From: JBIOJM01 sp044450785
Lineage (GTDB): Bacteria; Planctomycetota; Planctomycetia; Isosphaerales; Isosphaeraceae
Direction of reading: 5' to 3'
DNA length: 26,850 bases
Assembly (NCBI GenBank): GCA_044450785.1
Contig: JBIOJM010000116.1
Span: 1 to 26,850 of the forward strand
Part shown: piece by piece, positions 17,459 to 25,817 of the stretch
Position numbering within the stretch: position 1 is the first letter of the stretch
Layout: each line of letters starts with the position of its first letter
Translations under genes and position numbers: made by a program
The notes under the pieces: generated by a model
The model's input: only the letters and a program-made list of their open reading frames with translations
What the model was told of the DNA's origin: nothing
The model's database searches: none

Positions 17459-18168
17459 ACGGTGGCCAGCGCCGCCCGCACGGTCGCTTCGCCCCAGGCT
17501 GCCGGCACCGCGGCTCGGGCCTCTCGGAGGAACACCGCCCCCAGCATCCCGCCCTCCTGCGCCAGGCCCCGGCGAATCAATCGAGCCTTGAGCCGCTCGC
17601 GTCCCTCACTCAGTCGGCGCTGCAAGGTGCGCTGACTCAACCGCAACTCCCCGGCGGCCCGATCCTGAGGGACGCGCTCGAGATCGCAGAGAATGACCGC
17701 CCGGCGGAACTTCTCGGGCAGCCGGGCGATCTCTTCGTGGAGTGCCTGCAACTGCTCGTCCGGGACCGCCGGCCCAGACGTTGAGGTTGCCGCAGCCATC
17801 TGTCCCGCCCGCCTTTCGCATGTCCGCCGCCGGGCGGCGGCGGCATTGGCTCCGATCGCCACGCGGTGGGCCACCTGATAGAGCCACGGCCCCAAGGCAA
17901 CGTGGCCGCGGAAAGTACCCGATTTCTTGACGAGGATGAGAAAGGTTGCCTGGAATGCGTCCTCAGCGTCGTTCGAATCCTTCAAGATGCCACGGCAGAC
18001 GCTCAGGACCATCGGCCCGTGACGCGCCACCAGGGCCTCGAACGCCGGCGCGTCATGCCCGGAGACGAAGCGTTCGAGCAGTTGCGCATCGGAGAATCCC
18101 GTGACGGCCCCACCCGCAAAGAGGCGGTTGATCTGCCGAAGTACGGCGGCTAGCGTCTCGATGGCCAT
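17416..18168 (-). CDS. ECF RNA polymerase sigma factor
   Basis: An extracytoplasmic-function sigma factor that would direct RNA polymerase to a dedicated promoter set. Sigma region 2 spans about residues 25-95 (LLERFVSGHDAPAFEALV, then the region-2 core NDAEDAFQATFLIL). Region 4 spans about 140-195 (LPEKFRRAVILCDLE, LRLSQRTLQRRLSEGRERLK). The tail GGMLGAVFLREARAAVPAA and WGEATVRAAL is typical of planctomycete ECF factors that continue into a transmembrane and carboxypeptidase-like part. In this gene the frame changes after ALATV, and 13 further codons lead to TGA at 17416-17418. The downstream half (15935-17458) is in the -1 frame. The sigma domains look intact, so a soluble sigma factor without its C-terminal control region may be made. 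Confidence 0.9.
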   Translation of the reverse strand: MAIETLAAVLRQINRLFAGGAVTGFSDAQLLERFVSGHDAPAFEALVARHGPMVLSVCRGILKDSNDAEDAFQATFLILVKKSGTFRGHVALGPWLYQVAHRVAIGANAAAARRRTCERRAGQMAAATSTSGPAVPDEQLQALHEEIARLPEKFRRAVILCDLERVPQDRAAGELRLSQRTLQRRLSEGRERLKARLIRRGLAQEGGMLGAVFLREARAAVPAAWGEATVRAALATVNQTSSKPSRARKG

Positions 18169-18259
18169 GTCTCCTGATCGCCTCCAACCGTTGCCTCACT
18201 ATCTAAAAGACCCGAGCGATGACCGACCCGCCATTTTTTTTTGCGAGTCGTAAGAATGA

Positions 18260-18454
18260 ATGGTACAACCAGCCAGACAACGGGTCAGGTTCTTCGCGCC
18301 GCCCTACGTCGGCCCGGAGGGCTGGGTCGGAGTATGGCTCGACGGCGTCGTCGGCTGGGATGACGTGGATGAGTTCCTGCGAGATTCCTACCGACTCATC
18401 GCTCCCAGGCGTCTCTGCATTCTGCTCGATTCGGCAGGATCGAACGACGCTTGA
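18260..18454 (+). pseudogene. C-terminal remnant of an MmcQ/YjbR-family gene
   Basis: The 64-residue frame contains FFAPPYVGPEGWVGVWLDG followed by VGWDDVDEFLRDSYRLIAPRRL. These match the C-terminal half of the MmcQ/YjbR (DUF419) family of small CyaY-like DNA-binding proteins. The usual N-terminal 60-70 residues are missing: upstream of the match the frame reads unrelated sequence and a run of T residues (18234-18241). It is therefore a 5'-truncated relic between the sigma-factor gene and the repeat nest. A separate small protein starting at 18260 is unlikely, since no ribosome-binding site is seen. Confidence 0.65.
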
Positions 18455-18564
18455 TCCGCGCGGCGACGGGCCGGTCCATTGAGCATGGTCGTCAGGCGGG
18501 CCGCGAGGTCCCAAGAACGGCACGCAGCCTGCCGTCGAGGGCCGAGCGGCGCGCGAGCCCCCAG

Positions 18565-19170
18565 AGCGGCCGATGAACGAAATCTGGCTCCCTCTCCCGT
18601 GGGAGAGGGCTGGGGTGAGGGGCAACGCCGTTAGGGATTCTTTTCGGACAAAATCCCTGCAATCATGGTACAGACTCGAGTAAAGTCGCCTTTCGCTCCG
18701 CGAAACGCATGTTCTTTCGCGGAGCGAAAGACGACACAGAGACCTCCACGATGCTCGGTGAATGCTTCGATCTGAAAGGCCAATTGCTCGATAAAGCGAG
18801 TCTTGAGCATCAAATGGGGGATTTACACGTGATCCCAATTCGCCGCCCGTCCAGAATCCTCAACGGCGTTGGGTGAGGGGCGGATCGCACCAGCAGCGCC
18901 GTTCGTATGACTCACCACGAGAGACCACGGCCAGCGGGCAACGCGTGGCGCAGCCAACGACTGGTTGCCTCCCCTCTGGGAGAGGGCATGGGCGAGGCGC
19001 TGGTTGATCGGAGCAGGACAACAGCCGACAATGAAAGCGAGGACAGGGATTCCTTTTGTAGAAACGATGCGGATGGGGTGATTCAACGGCGGGAGGCTCT
19101 CGGTGCGGCTGTCCCCTCACCCCGGCCCTCTCCCCGAGGAGAGGGAGCCAGAAAAAGTTCATCGGCCGCT
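18565..19170. repeat. Palindromic repeat nest with 58-nt inverted arms
   Basis: The arms 18565-18622 and 19113-19170 are inverted copies. Both carry AGCGGCCGATGAAC, TCTGGCTCCCTCTCC and a GAGAGGGC-x-GGGGTGAGGGG block. Between them lie a 16-bp perfect hairpin (18690-18705 with 18715-18730, CTTTCGCTCCGCGAAA type) and further degenerate copies of the GGGAGAGGG motif (near 18970). The whole could be a non-autonomous mobile element or a pile-up of widespread palindromes. Short frames inside it are translations of repeats. From 18455 to 19438 no convincing gene is present. Confidence 0.65.
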
Positions 19171-19438
19171 GCTGTGCTGGGGCGTGGTCTACGGCCCCCC
19201 CTTCCCTGTGACGGCCAGGCGATCGAGGGGGTGTGACCGATGATTGATGTCGATACGGGGAGGGGACAGAGAGTCGATCTTGTCAGTTCGTCCTCGCATC
19301 AGCATCCCGCATCCAACCAACCTCTCGGGGAGCAGGGAACGCTGCTTTGAAGTCGGACCGAAGCAGGCAAGATGGCTGGCGTCGATCGGATGTGACCCAC
19401 GCGATCGATAGCATTGGCGCAAGGGAGCGAGTGCAGCG

Positions 19439-21049
19439 ATGGCGACTGAGGGCGAAAAGATCCCGGGACTCCACGATTTCTTCGTGGAATCGTTCACGGC
19501 ATCGGAACTACACATGTTCCTCGCCCGGAATGGGTACAGGGAGATCGCGTCCGCCGCGAACCAGAGTGTTGGCGGTACCCAGTATTTCTTCGATGTCGAA
19601 GAAGCATTGAATCGCCGGGGCCTGATCGATGACACGTTCTTCGTCCGTTTGAGGCGGGAACGCCCCGCGAAGGAGGCGCTCATCCGGGGTCTCCAGGAAG
19701 CCTGGCTCGTTGAGGAAAACTTGAAGAAGAGGCAGAGAGTTGAGACTAATCCTGATCTAGTTCAATTCGAACTGACGATTGACCGGGATTTCGCCCAGTT
19801 TACCCAACAGGAACAAGACAAACTGCTCAAGGCAATCGGAGAATTGCTCGGAATCGGCGGTACGATCCAGGTGCTAAGCAAGATTAGGGGCAGCGTTAGA
19901 ATTGTAATCGAACTGCCGAGATCATTGGCCGCGGTTCTAGCTCGGGCGATCAACGACGGTAGACTTGTGGAATTCGGCGTCACTGATGCCGCGGTGATCC
20001 CGCCTCCCGGCGTCAATCGAGCGACGGTCGCCGCCATCGGCGGGTTGGCTGGCCCCGGAGAGGACGTTCGGAACAGTATCCCCGGCTCCGCAGATCCGCT
20101 ACCAGGGTCTTTGCGATTGGATGTCGATCCGAAACGCTCAGACATCGCGGACGGGTCGCCGACCAGCGAGAATGACTTCGATCCCCGCGCCACGGAAGTC
20201 GCCAAAGCAATCCGCTCCAAGCTCGATGCGATCAAGGACGGCAAGGTACGCGATGAGAACGGCCAAGAAGTTTGGCTTCTCACTCTGATCTCGCGGGAAT
20301 TGGGTGCGGGTGGTCCATCGTCAGGTAAGGATTTGAGCGAGTATCTCGCAACCTTCCTTACGGAACGCCGAGATGTCGAGCATGTTGGGTTGCTTGTCGC
20401 GCGTGTGTTCGGCCTGCTGTGCAATCGAGGGAAGAAGGCCGAGGCCCAGATAATCGGAGATGTTGTGGACCTGATGCTACCGTTGTGCCTACCGCGTGAT
20501 ATCCTGAGCGAGGCCTGGGCGCAACTCCAAAATCACGGGGCGGTGCTGATCCAGAGCTCGGTGGCAAGGAAGACGGGCGCGGAGATCCTCGTCGCTGGAC
20601 TTTTCAAAAAGCCGACCCGCTGGGGTATCTCATCGCCCGAACCAACCGGTGAACAGCTCGTTGAGTTTGAAGACGTCCCGATCGGCGATCCCGATCAGAA
20701 CGAGGAGTCGGCGCTGCGCGATCTCTACGTCGCCACGTTGCACCCGGACGACAAAAAGAAGGGAACGTCCGTAGTCATGAGGCTCACGGCGGCCCAGATG
20801 AGGGACGACCTCGGCGGACGCTACAAGTGGAGAAAGCTCAAGCATCAGCGACCGCCTTATTGTGCGTTGGAGCTCGCCGCGAGCGAGGCAGATCGCCAGA
20901 ACCAGGAGAAGCTCATCTCAAAACTCGCGATTCCGGATCTTCTCTTCATCGGGCTGAAGCCGGACAGCAAGACACGGGAACTTGAGAGCTTCGTAATCGC
21001 CTGCCTCAATACTCGTCTTGAATGGGTGGCAAGAGGGTTCCCAGAATGA
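19439..21049 (+). CDS. EAD1 / TRADD-N-like conflict-system protein
   Basis: Residues about 9-90 match the effector-associated domain 1 (EAD1) pattern: GLHDFFVESFTASELHMFL, a central helix, NRRGLIDDTFFVRLRRERP and a final EAW-type helix. EADs are small death-like adaptor domains that bring sensors and effectors together in bacterial conflict systems. Residues about 105-185 resemble the bacterial TRADD-N domain: QFELTIDRDFAQFTQQEQ, LLGIGGTIQVL, then RGSVRIVIELPRSLAAVL. Residues about 190-240 look like a linker. Residues about 240-536 are not recognised and could be the effector or a VMAP-like part; they contain LCLPRDILSEAWAQL and KHQRPPYCALEL. It is the first gene of the operon, and its TGA overlaps the next ATG (ATGA at 21046). 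Base composition is a little less GC-rich than in the flanking genes. Confidence 0.8.
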   Translation: MATEGEKIPGLHDFFVESFTASELHMFLARNGYREIASAANQSVGGTQYFFDVEEALNRRGLIDDTFFVRLRRERPAKEALIRGLQEAWLVEENLKKRQRVETNPDLVQFELTIDRDFAQFTQQEQDKLLKAIGELLGIGGTIQVLSKIRGSVRIVIELPRSLAAVLARAINDGRLVEFGVTDAAVIPPPGVNRATVAAIGGLAGPGEDVRNSIPGSADPLPGSLRLDVDPKRSDIADGSPTSENDFDPRATEVAKAIRSKLDAIKDGKVRDENGQEVWLLTLISRELGAGGPSSGKDLSEYLATFLTERRDVEHVGLLVARVFGLLCNRGKKAEAQIIGDVVDLMLPLCLPRDILSEAWAQLQNHGAVLIQSSVARKTGAEILVAGLFKKPTRWGISSPEPTGEQLVEFEDVPIGDPDQNEESALRDLYVATLHPDDKKKGTSVVMRLTAAQMRDDLGGRYKWRKLKHQRPPYCALELAASEADRQNQEKLISKLAIPDLLFIGLKPDSKTRELESFVIACLNTRLEWVARGFPE

Positions 21050-22116
21050 GTCAGCCGAACGCCGATCCCAAGCTCAAACCACCGCCCGACATTGATTGCA
21101 CCAAGTCATTCAAGCTGACCAGCGCGGATAATCGACCGGAGCAGTACCACCAGTTTGAAGTGGACAGCGCTCGGGCCATCCAGGCCGCGCTCGCGGCCAA
21201 ACGGCCGTTGTTGGTGCGTGGAAAGCCGGGCGTCGGCAAGACTCAACTCGCGGAAGCCGCGGCGAAGGCCCTCAAACGACCTCTTGTGCGTCGTGTGGTC
21301 GATTCGCGCACCGAGGCGCGCGACCTGCTCTGGGAATTCGATGCCGTGATGCGGCTTGCGGAGGCCCAGATCACGGCGGCGCTCGCGACAGTCCTCGATT
21401 CCGAGAACAAACCTGAGCGCAGCGCGTCTGGCGACATCAGTCTGGATTCGAGACGAATGTCCAGGCGGCTCCTCAAACGCCTCTCCGTGCGACGGTTTCT
21501 CCAACCCGGCCCCCTGTGGTGGGCGTTCGACTGGTCGAGCGCTCACAGGCAGGCTCGGATCAGCGGATCGCCCGTGCCGGAACTCGAGGAGGAAGCAGAC
21601 CCCGCGAACGGCTGCGTGGTACTGATCGACGAAATCGATAAGGCGGACACCGACGTCCCCAACGGACTGCTGGAGGCCCTCGGTTCGGGCGAGTTCACTC
21701 CGCTCGGATCGAAGAAGGCGGTCAAGGTCACGGGCGAGCCGCCGCTGGTCATTATCACCACGAACGAGGAACGCGTGCTGCCGAATGCGTTCGTGAGGCG
21801 CTGTCTCGTCCTGTGGTTGAAGTTGCCCGATGATGATGACAAGCTCATCGCCTTTCTCAAGGCCCGTGCGCGGATTCATTTCCCGGAGCACGCCAAGTCC
21901 GGCAAGCACGAGGGGCTTTTTCACGCCGCCGCCGTGATGCTGGTGCGGGATCGCGCGGTGGCCAGGCAGCAGCTCGTCGAGCCGTGGCCGGGTCAGGCGG
22001 AGTATCTGGACTTGCTCCGCGCCGTCCTTCATATCGAGCCTGATACCGTGGAGAACCATGTGGCCATTCTTGAGTCGGTAGCCCAGTTCGCCTTGAGGAA
22101 GTATGAGACGTCCTGA
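21046..22116 (+). CDS. MoxR-type AAA+ ATPase of the conflict operon
   Basis: A MoxR-family AAA+ ATPase, a chaperone-like motor that remodels partner proteins and commonly works with a vWA-domain protein. Walker A is GKPGVGKT at about residues 59-66, Walker B is CVVLIDEIDKAD at about 190-201, and a sensor-1/arginine-finger stretch ITTNEERVLPNAFVRR follows at about 236-251. An insert between Walker A and B contains FLQPGPLWWAFDW, recalled from MoxR proteins of similar operons. ATG at 21046 is preferred because AAGAGGG (21031-21037) is well spaced and it overlaps the previous stop; an in-frame GTG at 21022 is less likely. Its last 14 bases overlap the next gene. Confidence 0.92.
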   Translation: MSQPNADPKLKPPPDIDCTKSFKLTSADNRPEQYHQFEVDSARAIQAALAAKRPLLVRGKPGVGKTQLAEAAAKALKRPLVRRVVDSRTEARDLLWEFDAVMRLAEAQITAALATVLDSENKPERSASGDISLDSRRMSRRLLKRLSVRRFLQPGPLWWAFDWSSAHRQARISGSPVPELEEEADPANGCVVLIDEIDKADTDVPNGLLEALGSGEFTPLGSKKAVKVTGEPPLVIITTNEERVLPNAFVRRCLVLWLKLPDDDDKLIAFLKARARIHFPEHAKSGKHEGLFHAAAVMLVRDRAVARQQLVEPWPGQAEYLDLLRAVLHIEPDTVENHVAILESVAQFALRKYETS

Positions 22117-25100
22117 GCGTGACAACGTCCCGGTCGGTCACAAGGACGTCCTGGTCGGCCGCGTCGATCTGGTGCGGGCCCTGAGCGCCGGCGGAGTGGA
22201 ACTTCAGGAAGCCCTCGCCGATCTCATGGGTTTCCAGCGCGAGCCGGTATTAACCCTGCCCCCCGCGATCGAAACGGCCCCAGGACAGCCTCAGGGATCA
22301 CAGCCGGAATCCCCCGCACACGGCCCGGTTCCGTTCTGGCATGTCCGGGAGTTCAAGGCGCACGAGCCGCTTCGCGGCGATGAGTTGATTCCCGACGAGC
22401 CCGCGCTACCGCCGATTGAGCCGATACATGCACCGCCTACATCGCTCGCCTCAGGCGCTGAGATCCTGACTCGCTTGCGCCGGCACTCCGCGTTCTCGGA
22501 ACCCAGTGGGTGCATCGATGTCGATCGAACCGTGGCCAGCCTGAGCCGGGGGGAGTTCCTCAGGGTCCTGCCACGCAGTCCCCGCAAGCGCTGGGGCCAG
22601 TTGATCCGGGTCATCGAGGACCGCAGCCGGCGGCTGGCGCCGTACTGGCTGGATCAAGACATGGTGGTTACTCATCTCAAGGGTCTCTATCCCGAAAGCG
22701 GGTTCCAGCTCGCGATTCTCGAGGAGGGGGCCTCGTCTCCGCGAATCCAACGACCGCCCGAGCATGAGGGTCGCTATACGCTGCCCGATCCCGGCACCAT
22801 TGTGCTGGTGTTGGGTGATCTCGGCTGCCTGGCGCGCCAACGGGAACAGCGGGATCGGCTGACGCAGATGTGGCTGGAATGGGGCCGCCGGCTGCAGGCA
22901 AACTCCAATCCCGCGCTGGCCATTGTTCCCTGCCATCCAAACCGCTGCGGCGCCGAGCTCGCCCGGCTCTGGACGATCCTGCCCTGGGAAGCCGCCAGCC
23001 TGACCACGAGTTCCTTCCTGAGCGGCAAGGACACGGCCGAATTGACCGAGGAGGTCCTCACACGGCTCGCCTTCGCATTGCGAGTCGAGCCACAGTTGGT
23101 GCGGGCCATTCGTCGGACATTTTTCGAAGGACGGGCCGACGCCGGGATCGAGTCCCACGTCTGGCAGCACGAGGCGTTCGTGAGTCGCCATCACGAAGCC
23201 GCGACGCTTGACCATCGCAGCATGCACAGCCTTCTCCCCAGGTTCTTTCGTCTGAAAAAGGAAGAACGGGGGCGGATCTACGCGCTTGTCCGCGAGCTCC
23301 GGCGCAACGTCTATCCCGGCGTCTGGTGCTCGGAGCTGCTGGCACTCGAGCGGGACGTCGACCGGGGCTTGCTCGATCCGGCCGAGCTTCGGCGAGCGGC
23401 GTGGTGGTACGAGCAGAGGAAGCGCCACCTGGTGACAAGCGGGGCGGTGGGCAACCCAGCGGCGAACGAGCCGACCTGGTTTCGGCGGGTCTTCGCCCGA
23501 CTCCCGGAGTCGGTGAATCGAGGCATCGCTGCCCAGACCCTGCATGAGATCGAGGCGGTGGTCCGCCCGGACGGGGAAGACCGGCCCGCGTTCCTTGATC
23601 CTGCGTTGCTACCGCCGACCGCGCAGCCCGAGCGTCTCATCGCGCTCCGGCTCGCCGGCGACCGTCTCGTCGCCAGGCCGTTCCTGAGCGAGCCAGGAGG
23701 CACTGGGCATGAATCCAAGACGGCGCAAGATGAACCTCGCGCCAGCCTCCTCGGCCTGATCCGGACCCGCAACGGACTGATCAAGATCGACGAACCCGAC
23801 GACGTCTGGGAAGACGACGTCGCGCCGGCATGGGCCGAAAGCTGGGGGAGAGATGACTTCGGGCCTTGGGTCGACCTGCGCGTCGAAAAAGTCAAGCAGC
23901 GCCTCCGCTGGATTCCCTCGGGCAAGTTCTGGATGGGGTCGCCGGAGGAGGAGGAAGGGCGATTCCCCGATGAAGGACTGCGGCACGAGGAGACGATCGC
24001 GTCGGGTTTCTGGATGTTTGACACGCCATGTAGGCAGGCCCTGTGGGAAGCCGTGATGGGGGAGAACCCCAGCCGCTTCAAAGGGCCGGATCGTCCGGTC
24101 GAGAGCGTGAGCTGGGATCAATGTCAGGAATTCCTCGAGCGGTTGAACGAAAGGTGCGATGGGCTTGAATTAAAGCTTCCGTCGGAGGCGCAATGGGAGT
24201 ACGCCTGCCGCGCGGGGACGGACACGTCGCGCTATCGCGAGGATCTGAACGAGATCGCCTGGTACTTGGACAACAGCAAGCAGGAGACGCATCCGGTTGG
24301 CGAGAAAGCCCCCAACGAATGGGGCTTATACGACACACTCGGCAACGTCTTCGAATGGTGTCAAGACGTCTGGACCGACGATTACAACACGAAGAAAACG
24401 GCCGCCGCGTCCGCCCACCGCGTGATCCGGGGCGGCTCGTGGCGCGACGTCGCGCGGTACGTGCGCGCGGCGTACCGCTTCCGCCGCGAGCCCTCGCTCC
24501 GGGGCAGCGGCCTGGGCTTCCGCTGTGCCGAGTTCAGAGCTCCAGGACCGGTAGGTCGGGAACGGCACGCGCAGCGAGCGCGGGAGCGGGGCGCAGGGTG
24601 CGGAGCACCCGGAGACCGCGACCAGGCGAGTGCAGCGGGCTGGATCAATCTCGACGCGCCCGGATTGGACGGCGTGTCGTTCGCGGCGCTGGCGCCGGTG
24701 CGCGTGAGCTCGGACGTCGAGCAAGTCGTGCTCCGCACGACGACGCGTCCCAAGTGGGCTTCAGCCATCGGTCGAGACAAGTATGGGCTTTGGGCGGAGC
24801 TCACGATCGAGGGGAAAGTCGCGCAGCCGCCCGCGAAACGTGCGGCCAGGAAGAAGAAGAGCGCTCCGCCGGAGGCACCACTCGGCCCCGTCCGCCAGCG
24901 CCTCCGCTGGATCCCGCCCGGTCGGTTCCTGCTGGGTTCGCCTCCCGACGAGCAAGGGCGATACTCGGACGAACGACCACAACACGAGGTCACGATCGCC
25001 GAAGGATTCTGGATGTTCGACACACCTTGCACCCAGGCGCTCTGGGAAGCGCTGATGGACGAGAACCCGAGTGAGTTCAAGTCGCCGGATCGGCCGGTGG

Positions 25101-25795
25101 AGAATGTGTCTTGGGACGATTGCCGGAAATTTGTTGAGACGATCAACGAAAAGTTCAGACTTGAGAAGGCCGGCCTTTCTCTCTCGCTTCCGTCGGAGGC
25201 CCAGTGGGAGTACTCTTGCCGCGCGGGAACGACGACCGCGACTTACGCCGGTCCTCTGAAAACCGAGGGCGAGAACAACGCGCCGATCCTTGACGCAATC
25301 GCCTGGTACGGTGGGAACAGCGGGATCGATTTCAAGCTGAGCAACGGCTGGGATGCTTCAGAATGGCCGGAGAAGCAGTTCGAGTTCGACAAGGCCGGGA
25401 CACACCCCGTGGCCGGGAAGAAGGCAAATCTTCGGGGCTTGTACGACATGCTGGGGAATGTCTGGGAGTGGTGCAAGGATGTTTGGGTGGAAGACTATAC
25501 TGAGAAATCTCTCGCGGCGGCGCCGGCCGATTCCGCGTCCGCCCGCCGCGCGATCCGGGGCGGCTCGTGGGACAGCGACGCGCGGGTCGTGCGCGCGGCG
25601 TCCCGCTACCACGGCGAGCCCTCGGACCGGCGCGACGACCTGGGCTTCCGCTGTGCCGAGTTGAGGCAGGGGGACGTGAGCGGAGCGAGGCAGGGGAGCG
25701 AGGCGCAGGGTGCGGAGCAACCCGGAGACCGCGACCCGACGAGCGCAGCGGTGCGATTGGGTGCGGACGGGGGATTGAGCGCGCAACCGAATTGA
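22103..25795 (+). CDS. vWA-like and double FGE/CLec protein with two DGR variable repeats
   Basis: A 1230-residue partner of the MoxR ATPase. Residues about 156-290 resemble the degenerate vWA region of SAV_2336-like proteins: RSPRKRWGQLI, an EDRSRRLAPYW segment where the MIDAS motif would lie, and TIVLVLGDLG. Residues about 300-500 are helical and unassigned. Two FGE-sulfatase (C-type-lectin fold) domains follow at about 576-810 and 884-1187. Each is preceded by a WA-x3-G-x-D prelude and contains RLRWIP-x-G-x-F, LPSEAQWEY, LGNV-x-EWC and RGGSW. The last 42 residues of each are a predicted DGR variable repeat (769-810 and 1145-1186). The copper-binding cysteines of true formylglycine-generating enzymes are absent, so these are probably ligand-binding sensors. 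The linker and tail derive from post-repeat DNA. GAGGAA lies just before the ATG. Confidence 0.9.
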   Translation: MRRPERDNVPVGHKDVLVGRVDLVRALSAGGVELQEALADLMGFQREPVLTLPPAIETAPGQPQGSQPESPAHGPVPFWHVREFKAHEPLRGDELIPDEPALPPIEPIHAPPTSLASGAEILTRLRRHSAFSEPSGCIDVDRTVASLSRGEFLRVLPRSPRKRWGQLIRVIEDRSRRLAPYWLDQDMVVTHLKGLYPESGFQLAILEEGASSPRIQRPPEHEGRYTLPDPGTIVLVLGDLGCLARQREQRDRLTQMWLEWGRRLQANSNPALAIVPCHPNRCGAELARLWTILPWEAASLTTSSFLSGKDTAELTEEVLTRLAFALRVEPQLVRAIRRTFFEGRADAGIESHVWQHEAFVSRHHEAATLDHRSMHSLLPRFFRLKKEERGRIYALVRELRRNVYPGVWCSELLALERDVDRGLLDPAELRRAAWWYEQRKRHLVTSGAVGNPAANEPTWFRRVFARLPESVNRGIAAQTLHEIEAVVRPDGEDRPAFLDPALLPPTAQPERLIALRLAGDRLVARPFLSEPGGTGHESKTAQDEPRASLLGLIRTRNGLIKIDEPDDVWEDDVAPAWAESWGRDDFGPWVDLRVEKVKQRLRWIPSGKFWMGSPEEEEGRFPDEGLRHEETIASGFWMFDTPCRQALWEAVMGENPSRFKGPDRPVESVSWDQCQEFLERLNERCDGLELKLPSEAQWEYACRAGTDTSRYREDLNEIAWYLDNSKQETHPVGEKAPNEWGLYDTLGNVFEWCQDVWTDDYNTKKTAAASAHRVIRGGSWRDVARYVRAAYRFRREPSLRGSGLGFRCAEFRAPGPVGRERHAQRARERGAGCGAPGDRDQASAAGWINLDAPGLDGVSFAALAPVRVSSDVEQVVLRTTTRPKWASAIGRDKYGLWAELTIEGKVAQPPAKRAARKKKSAPPEAPLGPVRQRLRWIPPGRFLLGSPPDEQGRYSDERPQHEVTIAEGFWMFDTPCTQALWEALMDENPSEFKSPDRPVENVSWDDCRKFVETINEKFRLEKAGLSLSLPSEAQWEYSCRAGTTTATYAGPLKTEGENNAPILDAIAWYGGNSGIDFKLSNGWDASEWPEKQFEFDKAGTHPVAGKKANLRGLYDMLGNVWEWCKDVWVEDYTEKSLAAAPADSASARRAIRGGSWDSDARVVRAASRYHGEPSDRRDDLGFRCAELRQGDVSGARQGSEAQGAEQPGDRDPTSAAVRLGADGGLSAQPN
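24407..24534 (+). repeat. DGR variable repeat 1 (VR1)
   Basis: This 128-bp, in-frame segment at the end of the first FGE domain is identical to VR2 and VR3 at 100 positions, including third codon bases. The variable codons are numbers 4, 13-15, 18, 23, 25-27, 31 and 33-35 of the repeat, and all end in C. Here they encode H; R, D, V; Y; Y; F, R, R; L; G, S, G. This is the signature of adenine-directed mutagenesis from AAC codons in a template repeat. The invariant last 23 bases are the likely homing (IMH) end. Confidence 0.9.
24535..24640 (+). repeat. Post-VR segment 1 with hairpin, read as linker
   Basis: A GC-rich segment following VR1 that resembles those after VR2 and VR3. It includes the hairpin GGGTGC-GGA-GCACCC at 24596-24610 and a CGGAGACCGCGACC block. 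In this copy it is translated as an Arg/Gly/Ala-rich linker between the two FGE domains. DGR targets often have a stem-loop just after the variable repeat that promotes mutagenic homing. Confidence 0.65.
25535..25662 (+). repeat. DGR variable repeat 2 (VR2)
   Basis: Second 128-bp variable repeat, at the end of the second FGE domain, in frame. The variable codons encode R; D, S, D; V; S; Y, H, G; D; R, D, D. Outside these 13 codons it differs from VR1 only at codon 6 (GCG against GTG). All 13 variable codons again end in C and none is a stop. Confidence 0.9.
25663..25750 (+). repeat. Post-VR segment 2 with hairpin, read as tail
   Basis: Closely similar to the segment after VR3 (GTGAGCGGAG, CAGGGGAGCGAGGCG, GGGTGCGGAGCA, CCGCGACCCG). 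One extra base relative to the VR3 copy puts the ancestral TGA out of frame, so the protein reads through it and gains a tail of about 40 residues ending at 25795. The hairpin (25708-25723) carries a one-base insertion in its right arm. Confidence 0.65.
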
Positions 25796-25817
25796 AGAGT
25801 TCTCCCTGAGTGTCGAA

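Noticed and set aside
18631..18813. A 60-codon minus-strand frame across the CTTTCGCTCCGCGAAA hairpin
   Set aside because: About half of it is translated palindrome; there is no ribosome-binding site and no family match.
18823..19162. Small minus-strand frames beginning MNFFWLPLLGERAG-like
   Set aside because: They translate the GAGAGGG/GGGGTGAGG repeats; such frames recur wherever this repeat occurs and carry no protein signature.
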